Source of the DNA: Acidobacteriota bacterium
GTDB taxonomy: Bacteria > Acidobacteriota > Thermoanaerobaculia > Multivoradales > Multivoraceae
Direction of reading: 5' to 3'
Assembly (NCBI GenBank): GCA_026707545.1
Contig: JAPOWR010000001.1
Span: 2,996,630-3,060,629, forward strand
Length of the DNA: 64,000 nucleotides
Position numbers and translations under genes: made by a program. This document shows positions 1 through 8,694 of this stretch, in pieces (the stretch's first letter is position 1; each line of letters begins with the position of its first letter). The notes below the pieces were generated by a model. It saw only the letters and a list, made by a program, of their open reading frames with translations. It searched no databases and was not told the DNA's origin.

Positions 1-134
1 AGCTGCCCGCCTTCCACCAGCGCCATCGTCAGGCCGAACAGGCGGCTCTCCCAGGGCGCGTCGAAGGCCAGCTCCCCGTTCTCCCGCGGAGGCGCGGCGG
101 CACCGTCCTCATCCAGGCGGACCGGCAGGCTCAT
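1..134 (-). CDS. Nitrile hydratase accessory/activator protein, N-terminal part (truncated by window edge)
   Basis: Only the first 44 or so codons are inside the window. The protein begins MSLPVRLDEDG and continues with a segment containing FDAPWESRLFGLTMAL. That resembles the FxxPWexraFalavaL segment near the start of the small nitrile hydratase accessory proteins, which help load the metal into the alpha subunit and are distantly related to the beta subunit. It lies 9 bases after the alpha-subunit stop on the same strand, so the operon order is beta, alpha, accessory, as in several cobalt-type nitrile hydratase operons. The ATG start is supported by position; no strong ribosome binding site is visible, so translation may be coupled to the alpha gene. 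The assignment rests on a short N-terminus plus context. Confidence 0.7.
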   Translation of the reverse strand, partial: MSLPVRLDEDGAAAPPRENGELAFDAPWESRLFGLTMALVEGGQ

Positions 135-143
135 GCGGTTCAA

Positions 144-740
144 CTACAGGCGCTCGACGCCGATCATCGAGTCGCGCGTGACGAGGGAGGCGAGTTCTTC
201 CGCGCCCAGTCCAATCGTGCCCTCCGGGCGCTGCGGCAGGACCATGTAGCGCACCTCGGCGCTCGAATCCCAGACCCTCACCTCGACCTCGGGCGGCAGC
301 TCGAGGCCCAGCTCCACGAGCAACCGCCGCGGTTCGCGCACCGCGCGCGCCCGGTAGGCGGGCGACTTGTACCAAGCCGGCGGCAGCCCGAGCACCGCCC
401 ACGGGTAGCACGAACAGAGCGTGCAGACGATCAGGTTGTGGACGGACTCCGTGTTCTCCTTGACCACCAGACGGGCGACGTGGGCGTCCGTGTTGTCGCC
501 GAAGCCCAGTTCCCTGATGGCGGGCATCCCGTCCTCAAGCAGCCGCGCCCTGAACTTCGGATCGGTCCAGGCCTTGGCCACCACCCGGGCGCCGCGCAGC
601 GGCCCGATGTCCTGCTCGTAGCGTTCGACCAGAGCGTCGACTGCGGCGGACTTGACCAGCCCCTTCCCCACCAGCAGCGCCTCGATCGCCTCGGTGCGGG
701 TTTCCGGGGATTCGCTTCCGTGCCGGTGATCGGCAGTCAT
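144..740 (-). CDS. Nitrile hydratase alpha subunit, cobalt type
   Basis: 198 residues. Nitrile hydratase converts nitriles to amides in the cytoplasm as an alpha-beta heterodimer with a non-corrin cobalt or non-haem iron. The metal-binding claw is visible as V-C-T-L-C-S-C with cysteines at residues 106, 109 and 111; Thr rather than Ser after the first Cys is the established marker of the cobalt form. The segment after it (YPWAVLGLPPAWYKSPAYRAR) and the C-terminal part with SAEVRYMVLPQRP also match the family. Its ATG overlaps the stop of the beta gene by four bases (ATGA), so the two subunits should be translated at matched levels. Length is typical. The wider physiological substrate cannot be read from the sequence. 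Confidence 0.95.
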   Translation of the reverse strand: MTADHRHGSESPETRTEAIEALLVGKGLVKSAAVDALVERYEQDIGPLRGARVVAKAWTDPKFRARLLEDGMPAIRELGFGDNTDAHVARLVVKENTESVHNLIVCTLCSCYPWAVLGLPPAWYKSPAYRARAVREPRRLLVELGLELPPEVEVRVWDSSAEVRYMVLPQRPEGTIGLGAEELASLVTRDSMIGVERL

Positions 741-1330
741 CCGGTCGCCTCCAGGTAAGGCTCGAACAGATCGATGTAGACCGTGGTGGCGGCCTCCGCC
801 TCCTCGCCCCAGAGCTCCCGGCTTTCGAAGGCGACGGTGTAGAGGTACTCCGGCGACTCGCCCCGGTCCTCCGCGTTCGTGTCGGGATAGACGCAGGCCG
901 GATGGACCTCGGCGATCACGCCCCTGCGGTCGCGGGCGTAGCCGGGCAGCCGCGTGTGCCCCTGCGGGTGCCGGTTCCACGTGCGCACCGCGTCGCCGGC
1001 CGCGAAACGGGGCTCGCGGTCGACCTCGCGCACGACCGAGCCCACCTGCTCGGGGCGCTCGACCGCCGCGTCGCCGACCAGCCGTTCGGCCGCCAGGGTC
1101 TCCAGTGCGTAGAGCCAGCGGCCGTAGTAGCCGTCCGAGAGGTAGCGGTCCGGCGGCATCCGCTCGACCGCATGACGGAAGGCGTCGAGGTTCGCCAGGC
1201 CGGCCCCGATGGCGTAGCCCGCCAGGGCGCATACCCGGCCCTGCCAGACCTCCGGGAACAGAACCTCGTCCGGACGCCGGTCCACGGTGCCGAAGCCGTG
1301 CATGCCGCCCATGTCGTGGATTCCGTTCAT
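737..1330 (-). CDS. Nitrile hydratase beta subunit
   Basis: 197 residues, beginning MNGIHDMGGMHGFG, the hallmark N-terminus of nitrile hydratase beta subunits. The C-terminal half carries the SH3-like barrel pattern of the family, with a GHTRLPGYARDRRG stretch and a final strand ending near YIDLFEPYLE. It forms the heterodimer with the alpha product encoded immediately downstream; the genes overlap by four bases. The start lies 64 bases from the divergent aminotransferase gene, so promoters for both must sit in 1331-1394, where I see no convincing sigma-70 hexamers. Family assignment is firm. Confidence 0.95.
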   Translation of the reverse strand: MNGIHDMGGMHGFGTVDRRPDEVLFPEVWQGRVCALAGYAIGAGLANLDAFRHAVERMPPDRYLSDGYYGRWLYALETLAAERLVGDAAVERPEQVGSVVREVDREPRFAAGDAVRTWNRHPQGHTRLPGYARDRRGVIAEVHPACVYPDTNAEDRGESPEYLYTVAFESRELWGEEAEAATTVYIDLFEPYLEATG

Positions 1331-1394
1331 GCTCCGACGGCCGCCGCGCCGCGCGCGCCAGTCTACAAGCCAGCCAAGGGGCTATTCTCAAGCC

Positions 1395-2810
1395 ATGGAC
1401 ACCGCCGACTCCCGATCGACCGCGGGCACGGGCCTGGCGCACGCCCACGACTACCCGTTCCTGGGTCAGGGCAGGGCTCCGCTTGAGGTGGCGTCCGCCG
1501 AGGGCTGCTACATGATCACGCCGACCGGTCGGCGGATCCTCGACGCCGCAGGAGGCGCGATCGTCTCGAACATCGGCCACGGCCGGCGGGAGGTGGCGGA
1601 GGCCTACGCGCAGGCCGCGGCGCAGACCGACTACATCGTGCCTCCCTTCGCAACCCCGGCGCGAGCGGAACTGGTCCACCGCATGCGGACCCGCTGGCTG
1701 CCCGGCGACATCAACCGCGTCCTGTTCGCGAGCGGCGGTTCCGAGGCGATGGACCTCGCGATTCGATTCGCCCGCCAGCACCACCTGTCCGCGGGGCGTC
1801 CCGAGCGCTGGCGGGTGTTCGGGCGTCAGCTCTCCTACCACGGCGCCACGATGGCGACGCTGGCGGTGGGCGGACACCACGGGCGCCGGGCCGGCTTCGA
1901 GCCCTGGCTGGTCGACGAGCAGACCGACCAGCCGCGGCCACCGGCGCACTACTGCATGCGCTGCCCGCTCGGCAAGACGTTTCCCGGCTGCGACATCGCC
2001 TGCGCCGACGAAGTGGAGCGCGTGTTCGAGGAGATCGGCCCGGAGGAGATCGCGGCCTTCGTCGTCGAGCCGATCGTCGGCTCGAATGCCGGCGCGCTCG
2101 TGCCCCCGGGCGACTACCTGGAGCGGGTCGCCCGGATCTGCAGGCGGCACGGCATCCTGCTGATCGCCGACGAGGTGATGACCGGCTACGGCCGGACCGG
2201 CCGCAAGTTCGGTGTCGACCACTGGGACGTCGTGCCCGACATCCTGGTCGGCGGCAAGGGGTTGACCGGCGGCTACGCGCCCCTGGTCGCGATCTGCGCC
2301 CGCGAGGAGGTCACGGCGCCGATTGCAGAAGCCGGGGACTCCGTCATGTTCTTCACCTACGGCGCTCACTCGCCCGCCTGCGCCGCGGCCAGCGAGGTTC
2401 TGCGCATCCTCGAGAACGAGGAACTCGTCGAACGCGCCGCCACAGTCGGCGCCGTGCTCGGCGAGCGCCTGCGGGAGACCTTCGCCGATCATCCCCACGT
2501 CGCCGAGGTCCGCGGCCGCGGTCTGCTCTACGGCATCGAGATCGTCCAGGACCGCGAGACGCTGGAGCCGTTCCCGGCCGAACTCTCGCTGGTCAACGCC
2601 GTCGTGGCGGCCGGGCTGTCGATGGACGTCTTCTTCTACCCCGGCGGCAACGACCCGGCCCGCGACGTGGTCTGCCTCGGTCCGCCCTTCATCCTCGGCG
2701 AGGAGGAGATCGAGAAGATCGTCACCGTCCTGCCGAAAGCGATCGACAGCGCGATCGCCCGAAAGGCGCCGGCGCCGTCGCTGCTGGGGCCGCCGGTGTG
2801 CTGCGACTAG
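1395..2810 (+). CDS. Class III aminotransferase family protein
   Basis: 471 residues. A fold-type I PLP enzyme of aminotransferase class III (ornithine / omega-amino acid / DAPA aminotransferase relatives). Visible landmarks are the phosphate-cup region FASGGSEAMDLAIRFAR (about residues 111-127), the SYHGATMATLA segment, the cofactor Asp in ADEVMTGYGRTG (Asp259) and the Schiff-base lysine in VGGKGLTGGY (Lys288). An insert at residues 187-203 has four cysteines in a CxxC-x8-C-x3-C pattern, seen in one subgroup of this family whose substrate is not settled. The ATG start leaves a clean N-terminus; an in-frame extension upstream is out-of-family. It is divergent from the nitrile hydratase operon, which suggests but does not show a link in nitrogen use. 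Exact substrate unknown. Confidence 0.88.
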   Translation: MDTADSRSTAGTGLAHAHDYPFLGQGRAPLEVASAEGCYMITPTGRRILDAAGGAIVSNIGHGRREVAEAYAQAAAQTDYIVPPFATPARAELVHRMRTRWLPGDINRVLFASGGSEAMDLAIRFARQHHLSAGRPERWRVFGRQLSYHGATMATLAVGGHHGRRAGFEPWLVDEQTDQPRPPAHYCMRCPLGKTFPGCDIACADEVERVFEEIGPEEIAAFVVEPIVGSNAGALVPPGDYLERVARICRRHGILLIADEVMTGYGRTGRKFGVDHWDVVPDILVGGKGLTGGYAPLVAICAREEVTAPIAEAGDSVMFFTYGAHSPACAAASEVLRILENEELVERAATVGAVLGERLRETFADHPHVAEVRGRGLLYGIEIVQDRETLEPFPAELSLVNAVVAAGLSMDVFFYPGGNDPARDVVCLGPPFILGEEEIEKIVTVLPKAIDSAIARKAPAPSLLGPPVCCD

Positions 2811-2818
2811 TCCCTGGC

Positions 2819-2897
2819 TGCGCGGCAGAAGTCCGGACGCCGGCGCTCCGCGCCGGATGCCGGCGAGGACGCCGGCGTACCCAGCTTCTGCCGCGCA
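2819..2897. repeat. Nested inverted repeats between convergent genes, copy A of a 26-base palindromic module
   Basis: The gap between two convergent stop codons holds a perfect 13-base outer inverted repeat (2819-2831 with 2885-2897). Inside it are two perfect 7-base hairpins: 2840-2846 with 2850-2856 (loop TCC), and 2859-2865 with 2870-2876 (loop AGGA), followed by GTACCCAG at 2877-2884. The last hairpin and tail recur at 39635-39660. There is no T-tract, so it is not a classical intrinsic terminator on either strand, although such a stem could act bidirectionally with Rho or protect both transcript ends. Confidence 0.7.
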
Positions 2898-2906
2898 CGC
2901 TCCTAG

Positions 2907-4547
2907 CTAGTAGCTGGAGATGCCGATCTCCTTCTCGGTGATGAACTCGAGCAGGGCCGGCGTCCCCGACTCGGTCGCCGCGATGCCGCGGCGGATCGCC
3001 GGGACGATCTCCGCCGGCTCGGTCACCCGTTCGCCGTAGCCGCCGAAGGCCTTCGCCATGTCGGCGTAGTGGCCGGAGATGTCCGTGCTGCGGTACTTCT
3101 CGGTCGCCACCTGCATGATCGGCAGCTCGATCGCCATCGAGAAGTTGTTGAACAGGATGGACAGGATCGGCAGGCGTTCGCGGACCGCAGTCTCGAAGTC
3201 CATGCCGGTGAAGCCGATCGCGGCGTCGCCCCAGACGTTGATGCAGAGCTTGTCGGGCTGGGCGAGCTTGGCGCCCATCGCCAGGCCGAGGCCGTAGCCA
3301 AGCTGGGTCGTCTTGCCCCAGCCGATGTAGGAGAGCGGCGTCGTGCTGCGCCAGAACGGCGAGATCTGGTCGCGCGGTGAACCGGCGTCGTGGGTGATGA
3401 TCACGTTGTCGCGGTCGACCGAGTGCATCAGGTCCCAGAGCACGCGGTAGGGCGAGAGCGGCGCACCGTTCGACGTGAGTTTCGGCATCCACTCGTCGAG
3501 CCACCCGGCGCGGATCCGCTCGATCTCGGCCGGCACGGACTCGGCCCGCGAGGCCGCGTGCGGCAGCGACCGGCCTTCCAGCTCCCCGATCAGGGCGGCG
3601 AGGGTCAGCTTGGCGTCGCCCGCCACGACGCAGTCCGATGCGACGTTCTTGTTCAGGTCGACCGGGTCGAGCGTCGAGTGCAGGTACTTCGCCTGCGGGT
3701 ACTTGCCGAAGTAGATGCCGAACGCGGTCGTCGTGAAACTGCAGCCGATGCCGAAGATCACGTCCGCCGCGCCCAGGAACTCGTGAACCGTCTTCGGCAC
3801 CGCGCGGCCGCCCGAGCCGAGCGACAGCGGGTGATCCTCGTTGAAGGCGCTCTTGCCGCCGAGGCTGGTCGTCACCGGCGCGTTCAGCAGCTCCGCCAGA
3901 CGAAGCAGTTCGTCCCAGGCCTCCGCGTAGTGGACGCCCTGGCCGGCGTAGATCACCGGCCGCTCGGCCGCCGACAGCATCGCCGCCGCGTCCCGGACCA
4001 GGTCCGGATCGGGCCCCACGCGCACGGCACCGCTCGGGCGGGGTCCCAGATCGTCCGGCACGTCTTCGCCGAAGACGTCGGCCGGCACCTCGACCATCAC
4101 CGGTCCCGGCCGGCCGGAACGTAGCTGGGTGAAGGCCCGGCGCATCACTTCGGGCAGCGCCTTACCCATGCTGAGCGGCTCGCACCACTTCGTCACGTGC
4201 TGGAAGTTGGCCACCGCGTTGAAGTTCGGCGCCACGTGCATCGCCCGGCGGCTGTACCCCATCGGCATGACCAGGATGGGCGCCGACTCGCCGTAGGCCT
4301 GGGCAACACCGCCGAAGGCATTCTCGGTCCCGGGCCCGCTCTGCATCGTGAACACGCCGAGCTGTTTGCCCGAGCTCAGCCGGCTGACCGCGTCGGCCAT
4401 GTGCAGGCCGATCCGCTCCTGGCGGACGATCACGGTGCGGATGTCCGCCACGGCCGCGGCCTCGATGATCGGGTTGACCGGGTAAGCGACGATGAACTCG
4501 ACGCCCTCCCGCTTGAGGTACTCGGCGACGCCCTGGGCTACCTTCAC
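2907..4547 (-). CDS. Thiamine-diphosphate-dependent enzyme of the acetolactate synthase-like family
   Basis: 546 residues from a GTG start with a good AGGAG site eight bases upstream. The three ThDP-enzyme domains are present: an N-terminal PYR domain with the catalytic glutamate in VRQERIGLHMADA (Glu44), a central NAD-like domain (around residues 180-330), and a C-terminal PP domain with the ThDP/Mg motif starting GDAAIGF at about residue 440 and ending in NN at 467-468. The layout fits acetolactate synthase, glyoxylate carboligase, oxalyl-CoA decarboxylase and related decarboxylases. No regulatory subunit (ilvN) or other branched-chain gene lies nearby, and the Q-E-R context differs from the usual HEQ of biosynthetic AHAS, so a catabolic carboligase or decarboxylase is as likely. 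Substrate not assigned. Confidence 0.85.
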   Translation of the reverse strand: MKVAQGVAEYLKREGVEFIVAYPVNPIIEAAAVADIRTVIVRQERIGLHMADAVSRLSSGKQLGVFTMQSGPGTENAFGGVAQAYGESAPILVMPMGYSRRAMHVAPNFNAVANFQHVTKWCEPLSMGKALPEVMRRAFTQLRSGRPGPVMVEVPADVFGEDVPDDLGPRPSGAVRVGPDPDLVRDAAAMLSAAERPVIYAGQGVHYAEAWDELLRLAELLNAPVTTSLGGKSAFNEDHPLSLGSGGRAVPKTVHEFLGAADVIFGIGCSFTTTAFGIYFGKYPQAKYLHSTLDPVDLNKNVASDCVVAGDAKLTLAALIGELEGRSLPHAASRAESVPAEIERIRAGWLDEWMPKLTSNGAPLSPYRVLWDLMHSVDRDNVIITHDAGSPRDQISPFWRSTTPLSYIGWGKTTQLGYGLGLAMGAKLAQPDKLCINVWGDAAIGFTGMDFETAVRERLPILSILFNNFSMAIELPIMQVATEKYRSTDISGHYADMAKAFGGYGERVTEPAEIVPAIRRGIAATESGTPALLEFITEKEIGISSY

Positions 4548-4634
4548 GCTGGAACTCCTGAGATTCTGGGTGGGGAGAGGGGCGGCTACGATACCCGGAA
4601 CCAGGAAAGTCCCAGAAGCTGGAGGACCCAAGAG

Positions 4635-6026
4635 ATGGAAGACACCGCGAAGAGGATCAGCCAGATGACGTTCGCAGCGATCCTGCTGGCGCTCGGCGCG
4701 GCCTTCGCCGCCACCCCGAACGCGCCAACCCTGTCCGGGCCCATCACGGGCGGAGAACGCGGCACCCCCTTTGCCGCCGTCAACGTGGCGGATCGCGGCT
4801 ATCTGACAGAGGAGTACTTCCTCGAAGGCGAGGCGACCGCGTACGAACTCGCCTCTGGCACTCAGGGCGCGACCGGCCAGTGGAACACCCGGGCGTCCGC
4901 CGACAAGGCCGACTACAAGACACGCCTGCTGGTGGTCCGGCCCAGGGACGCGTCGAAATTCAACGGCACGGTGATCGTCTTCTGGCTGAACGTCACCGCC
5001 GGCTTCGAACTGGGTTCCGCGAGCGACGAGGCCCTGCGCGGCTACGCCTGGGTGGGCGTATCCGCGCAGAAGGTCGGTGTCCACGGCTTCCCCCAGAATC
5101 CCGGCGGACTCAAGGCGTGGGACCCGGAACGCTACGGCTCGCTCGACCACCCCGGGGACGCCTACTCCTACGACATCTTCACCCAGGTCGCGAGAGCCAT
5201 CGGTCCGGAACGCGACCGCCAAGGCCTGGACCCGATGGGCGGCCTGGAGGTCGAGCGCCTGATCGCGGCCGGCGCTTCCCAGTCCGCCGCGCGGTTGCGC
5301 ACCTACATCAACGGCGTCCACCTGCTGACACAGGTGTTCGACGGCTTCCTGCCGTTCATCGACTTCGGCGGTGTCGTGCCGTTCGCGTCCGAGCGCGGCG
5401 GCGGACGCCGGGGACGCACTCTCGCGTCGGTCCGATCGGACCTGGACGTCCCGGTCATTGTCGTGAACTCGGAGACCGAGCTGACCAGCTACTACTCCGT
5501 GCGCGAGCCGGACTCGGCCCGCTTCCGACTCTGGGAGGTGGCGGGGACGTCGCACGTGTCCGCGGCGAGACCGAAAGAACGCACCGTCGAGGGATCCAAC
5601 TGGCTGTCCTACTCCCCCGTGTACCAGGCCGCGATCCGGCATCTTGACCGCTGGATCAGGGACGGTGTCGAACCACCGAGCATGCCGCGCGTCGAGATGA
5701 AGGCCGGCGATCCGAATCCCGAGGTCGTCCGGGACGAACACGGCAACGCCATGGGCGGCATCCGCCTGCCGGAGCTCGAGGCGCCGACCGCCTCGCACAG
5801 CGGGTTCGGCACGCAGAGGGAAGGGACGCGGTTCGGGTTCCTGTACGGAACCGCGACCGACTTCGACAGCGAGCAGCTGGCGGCGCTGTACCCGGACAGC
5901 AAGCACTATCTCGATGCCTGGAACGGCGCACTGGACCGTCTGATCGAGCAGGGCATGATCCTGCCCGAGGACGCACCGGAGATGCGGCAGCGCACAGAGG
6001 AATGGGCGGCGCGGCTAGACGGCTGA
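4635..6026 (+). CDS. Secreted alpha/beta hydrolase domain protein (Abhydrolase_10-like)
   Basis: 463 residues. The ATG lies behind a GGAGG site (upstream AGCTGGAGGACCC). The N-terminus (about residues 10-26, FAAILLALGAAFA) is a cleavable signal peptide ending near AATPNAP, so the enzyme should be periplasmic or exported. The fold matches the large alpha/beta hydrolase family found in acidobacteria and proteobacteria. The nucleophile elbow is GASQS with Ser215, the catalytic His is likely in WEVAGTSHVSA, and an acidic residue is available in VIVVNSETEL. Substrate is unknown; these proteins are usually annotated only by domain. Its end overlaps the next gene by 25 bases on the same strand. Confidence 0.8.
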   Translation: MEDTAKRISQMTFAAILLALGAAFAATPNAPTLSGPITGGERGTPFAAVNVADRGYLTEEYFLEGEATAYELASGTQGATGQWNTRASADKADYKTRLLVVRPRDASKFNGTVIVFWLNVTAGFELGSASDEALRGYAWVGVSAQKVGVHGFPQNPGGLKAWDPERYGSLDHPGDAYSYDIFTQVARAIGPERDRQGLDPMGGLEVERLIAAGASQSAARLRTYINGVHLLTQVFDGFLPFIDFGGVVPFASERGGGRRGRTLASVRSDLDVPVIVVNSETELTSYYSVREPDSARFRLWEVAGTSHVSAARPKERTVEGSNWLSYSPVYQAAIRHLDRWIRDGVEPPSMPRVEMKAGDPNPEVVRDEHGNAMGGIRLPELEAPTASHSGFGTQREGTRFGFLYGTATDFDSEQLAALYPDSKHYLDAWNGALDRLIEQGMILPEDAPEMRQRTEEWAARLDG

Positions 6027-7708
6027 CCGGCTGTCTGTTGCTGGGAGTCGTGCTGTGTGCCCCGGTGCACGCAGCTCAGGAACCGGCCGCCGCGCAGACC
6101 TTTGCGGACACGGTGTCCGTGACCGAGCTACTCGTCCACGTCGTGGTGACGGGTCGGGACGGCGACCCCGTGACAGACCTGGAGCAGGAGGACTTCGTCG
6201 TCCATGTGGATGGCGATCGGGTCGAGATCACGGGGTTTCGGCGTACGCTCCTGCGCGAGCAGGCAACAAACCGAACCGCAGGCGCAGTCGTGGCGGAGGG
6301 GCCGAGGGGGCCGCCCGTCAGCGTCGTCGTCTATCTCGACGAGGCCGGTACGCGGTTCTTCGACCGCCGGCGCTTTCTGCACAGAGTGCAGCGCGAAGCG
6401 GAGGCCCTCCGCGCCTGGAACGCGCGATTCGCTCTGGTCACGTCCGGGGACCACGTACAGATCCGGGTGCCCCCGACGGAAGATCTGGATGCCGTACTGG
6501 CTGCGGCCGCCGCACTGCCCCTGCCCAAGTGGCGGTCTCGTCAGACCGGGCGGCACTTCCAACGCGCAAGGGAGCAGGTCGGCGAGGTCCTCTTCGCCCC
6601 GTATGGCGATGGCTGCGGGGAGGGGTTCCCTCAGGTGACGGCCCTCGTCAAGGGTTACGAAGTGCGGGAGAGGCGGCGGACGGCGGAGCGACTGGATGCC
6701 CTCTGGGATGTGGTCACGGCGTTCAGCGGTGTTCCGGGCAGGAAGGTAGTCCTCTACGTCGGCAACGGCTTCGCTCAAGTGCCGGGAGAAGAGCTCCACG
6801 ACTACGTACTCCGGCACTGTCTTGGCGTGGGGTCCGGTGGCGGGGCGGCTCTGCTGGGGCCGGGCGGCGAGTCGAGCAAGCTCTTCGACCAGGTGGCCGC
6901 GCATGCGAACGCGAACAACACGACGCTCTACATGCTGGACGCTGGCGGCGTGCCCTCCATCTCCCACTCCGGGCGCTCCTGGAGACTGAACCGGCAGGGC
7001 GGGATGACGTATCTGTCCCGGAAGACAGGCGGTCGCACCCTCTTCAACTCGAACGCCCTTGGCCCCTTGCTGGACGACGCGGAAGAGCACCTGGACGCTT
7101 CCTACCAGCTGGCCGTCGCAGTCGCCGACCAGAAGCCCGGAGCACTGAGGCAGATCGACGTGGAGCTGGCTCCGACGCTTCGGCGCCAGGGACACCGCCT
7201 CGCCTATCGCCGGTCATGGCAGGACAAGTCACGGGACCAGATGATCGCCGAGCGGCTCGTCAGTACGGCCTGGCTGGACGGGAACTGGCTCGCCGAGGCG
7301 GCGAACCCCTTGAGCGTGGCGATGCGCTTCACGGCGACAACGCCTCTCGAGGCGGACGGCGATCGGCGGAGACGCAGGAACCGCGAAGAGGTTCACGAGC
7401 TCGTGGTCCGGGTGGCGATTCCCGAGTTGGCGGCAACGCTGCTGCCAGGCCCCGATGGCGACAGGGGCACGCTGGGTCTCTGGCTGATGGCCGTGGAGAG
7501 GAACAAGGGGTACCGGACTCCGGTGCGGCGGATGCTCCTCGAGCTTGGAGGCCCCGAGGGCCTCCGGTCCCATGGGGGCTTTCACTTCGTCGACCTGGGC
7601 GTGAAGCTCTGGGAAGGGGAGTACACGGTCGTCCTGGGCGTGGTGGACGAGCCAACCGGGACGATGTCCGTCCTGCGCGAGGCGACCTCCGTTCCCTCGA
7701 CCGGCTGA
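6002..7708 (+). CDS. Secreted VWFA-related protein of the acidobacterial type
   Basis: 568 residues with a signal peptide (about residues 1-24, ending PVHAAQ). After it comes a segment reading VTELLVHVVVTGRDGDPVTDLEQEDF, the diagnostic opening of the acidobacterial VWFA-related family, in which an Ig-like strand region precedes a von Willebrand A-type domain. The expected DxSxS metal site is not obvious: the core strand reads SVVVYLDEAG, so the MIDAS is degenerate or absent, as in many members. The second half has no recognised domain. Function is unknown; family members are exported and often sit beside peptidases or hydrolases, as here. The start overlaps the upstream gene by 25 bases; AGAGG is very close to the ATG, so the exact start is moderately certain. 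Confidence 0.75.
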   Translation: MGGAARRLTGCLLLGVVLCAPVHAAQEPAAAQTFADTVSVTELLVHVVVTGRDGDPVTDLEQEDFVVHVDGDRVEITGFRRTLLREQATNRTAGAVVAEGPRGPPVSVVVYLDEAGTRFFDRRRFLHRVQREAEALRAWNARFALVTSGDHVQIRVPPTEDLDAVLAAAAALPLPKWRSRQTGRHFQRAREQVGEVLFAPYGDGCGEGFPQVTALVKGYEVRERRRTAERLDALWDVVTAFSGVPGRKVVLYVGNGFAQVPGEELHDYVLRHCLGVGSGGGAALLGPGGESSKLFDQVAAHANANNTTLYMLDAGGVPSISHSGRSWRLNRQGGMTYLSRKTGGRTLFNSNALGPLLDDAEEHLDASYQLAVAVADQKPGALRQIDVELAPTLRRQGHRLAYRRSWQDKSRDQMIAERLVSTAWLDGNWLAEAANPLSVAMRFTATTPLEADGDRRRRRNREEVHELVVRVAIPELAATLLPGPDGDRGTLGLWLMAVERNKGYRTPVRRMLLELGGPEGLRSHGGFHFVDLGVKLWEGEYTVVLGVVDEPTGTMSVLREATSVPSTG

Positions 7709-7725
7709 GGCCGCGCCGCTTCCTG

Positions 7726-8694
7726 TCACAGGCCGTAGTACTCGCGGTACCAGTCGACGAAGCGGGGAATGCCGACGTCGATCGTGGTGGTCGGTTCGTA
7801 GCCCAGGGATTCCCTGGCCGTCGTGAGGTCGGCCGACGTCCGCACGACGTCGCCTGGCTGCATCGGCAGGAACTCCTTGTCGCCCTCGCGGCCGCAGCTC
7901 GATTCGATCTGCCGGATGAAGGCCATCAGCTCTTCGGTGCGGCCGGCGGCGAGATTGCAAACGAGGTTCTCGTGGTTGCGGTCGATCGCCGAGACGACTC
8001 CGGTCACGATGTCGTCGATGTAGGTGAAGTCCCGGTGCATCCGGCCGTGGCCGAACACCTTCATGCGCTCACCGCGCAGCAGGGCGCCGGTGAACAGGAA
8101 CAGCGCCATGTCCGGACGCCCCCACGGGCCGTAGACGGTGAAGAAGCGCAGGCCGGTGACGCGCAGGCCGTAGAGGTGGTTGTACACCGAGCCCATCAGC
8201 TCGTTCATCTTCTTCGTCGCGCCGTAGAGGGAGCACTGTGCCGACGTGCTGTCGTTCTCGCTGAGCCGGTCCCGAGTGCTGTCGCCGTAGACCGAGCTGC
8301 TGGAGGCGTAGATCAGGCCGCCGACCTCCCGGTCCCGGCACAGTTCGAGCACGTGGGTGAACGCCTGCACGTTGTCTCGAACGAATGCGTTCGGGTGCGC
8401 GATTGAGTGCCGTACTCCCGCCTGGGCCGCGAGGTGACAAACCCGGGTTCCGCCGGTTCTACCGGCGACCAGCTCGTCGAAGGCGGCCCCTAGAGTCTCG
8501 CGATCTCCGATGTCGGCGCGTACCAGTCGAAAGGCGGGATACCTCTCGAGGATCGCGCTGCGGGCCTCCTTGAGCTTGGGGTCGTAGTACCGGTTGAAGT
8601 TGTCGTACCCGATCACCTGATCGCCGCGCTCGAGCAGAGCCCTGGCCACGTGGAAGCCGATGAACCCGGCGCTGCCGGTGAGCAGAATCCTCAC
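7726..8694 (-). CDS. NAD-dependent epimerase, UDP-glucuronate 4-epimerase type
   Basis: 322 residues from GTG. Extended short-chain dehydrogenase with the Rossmann motif TGSAGFIG near the start, the catalytic Ser in SSSSVYG, and YGATKK (YxxxK). The stretch RFFTVYGPWGRPDMA is highly characteristic of UDP-glucuronate 4-epimerases, which make UDP-galacturonate for capsule or LPS. The GTG overlaps the stop of the GlmS-like gene upstream by four bases, so the two are translationally coupled and probably supply amino and acidic sugars to the same envelope polysaccharide. Length is close to the usual 330-340. Galactose epimerase is the main alternative, but the RFFTVYGPWGRPDMA segment argues against it. 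Confidence 0.87.
   Translation of the reverse strand: MRILLTGSAGFIGFHVARALLERGDQVIGYDNFNRYYDPKLKEARSAILERYPAFRLVRADIGDRETLGAAFDELVAGRTGGTRVCHLAAQAGVRHSIAHPNAFVRDNVQAFTHVLELCRDREVGGLIYASSSSVYGDSTRDRLSENDSTSAQCSLYGATKKMNELMGSVYNHLYGLRVTGLRFFTVYGPWGRPDMALFLFTGALLRGERMKVFGHGRMHRDFTYIDDIVTGVVSAIDRNHENLVCNLAAGRTEELMAFIRQIESSCGREGDKEFLPMQPGDVVRTSADLTTARESLGYEPTTTIDVGIPRFVDWYREYYGL

Noticed and set aside
2907..4547. Biosynthetic acetolactate synthase (ilvB)
   Set aside because: No ilvN or branched-chain genes nearby and the catalytic Glu context is VRQER rather than HEQ, so only the family level is claimed.
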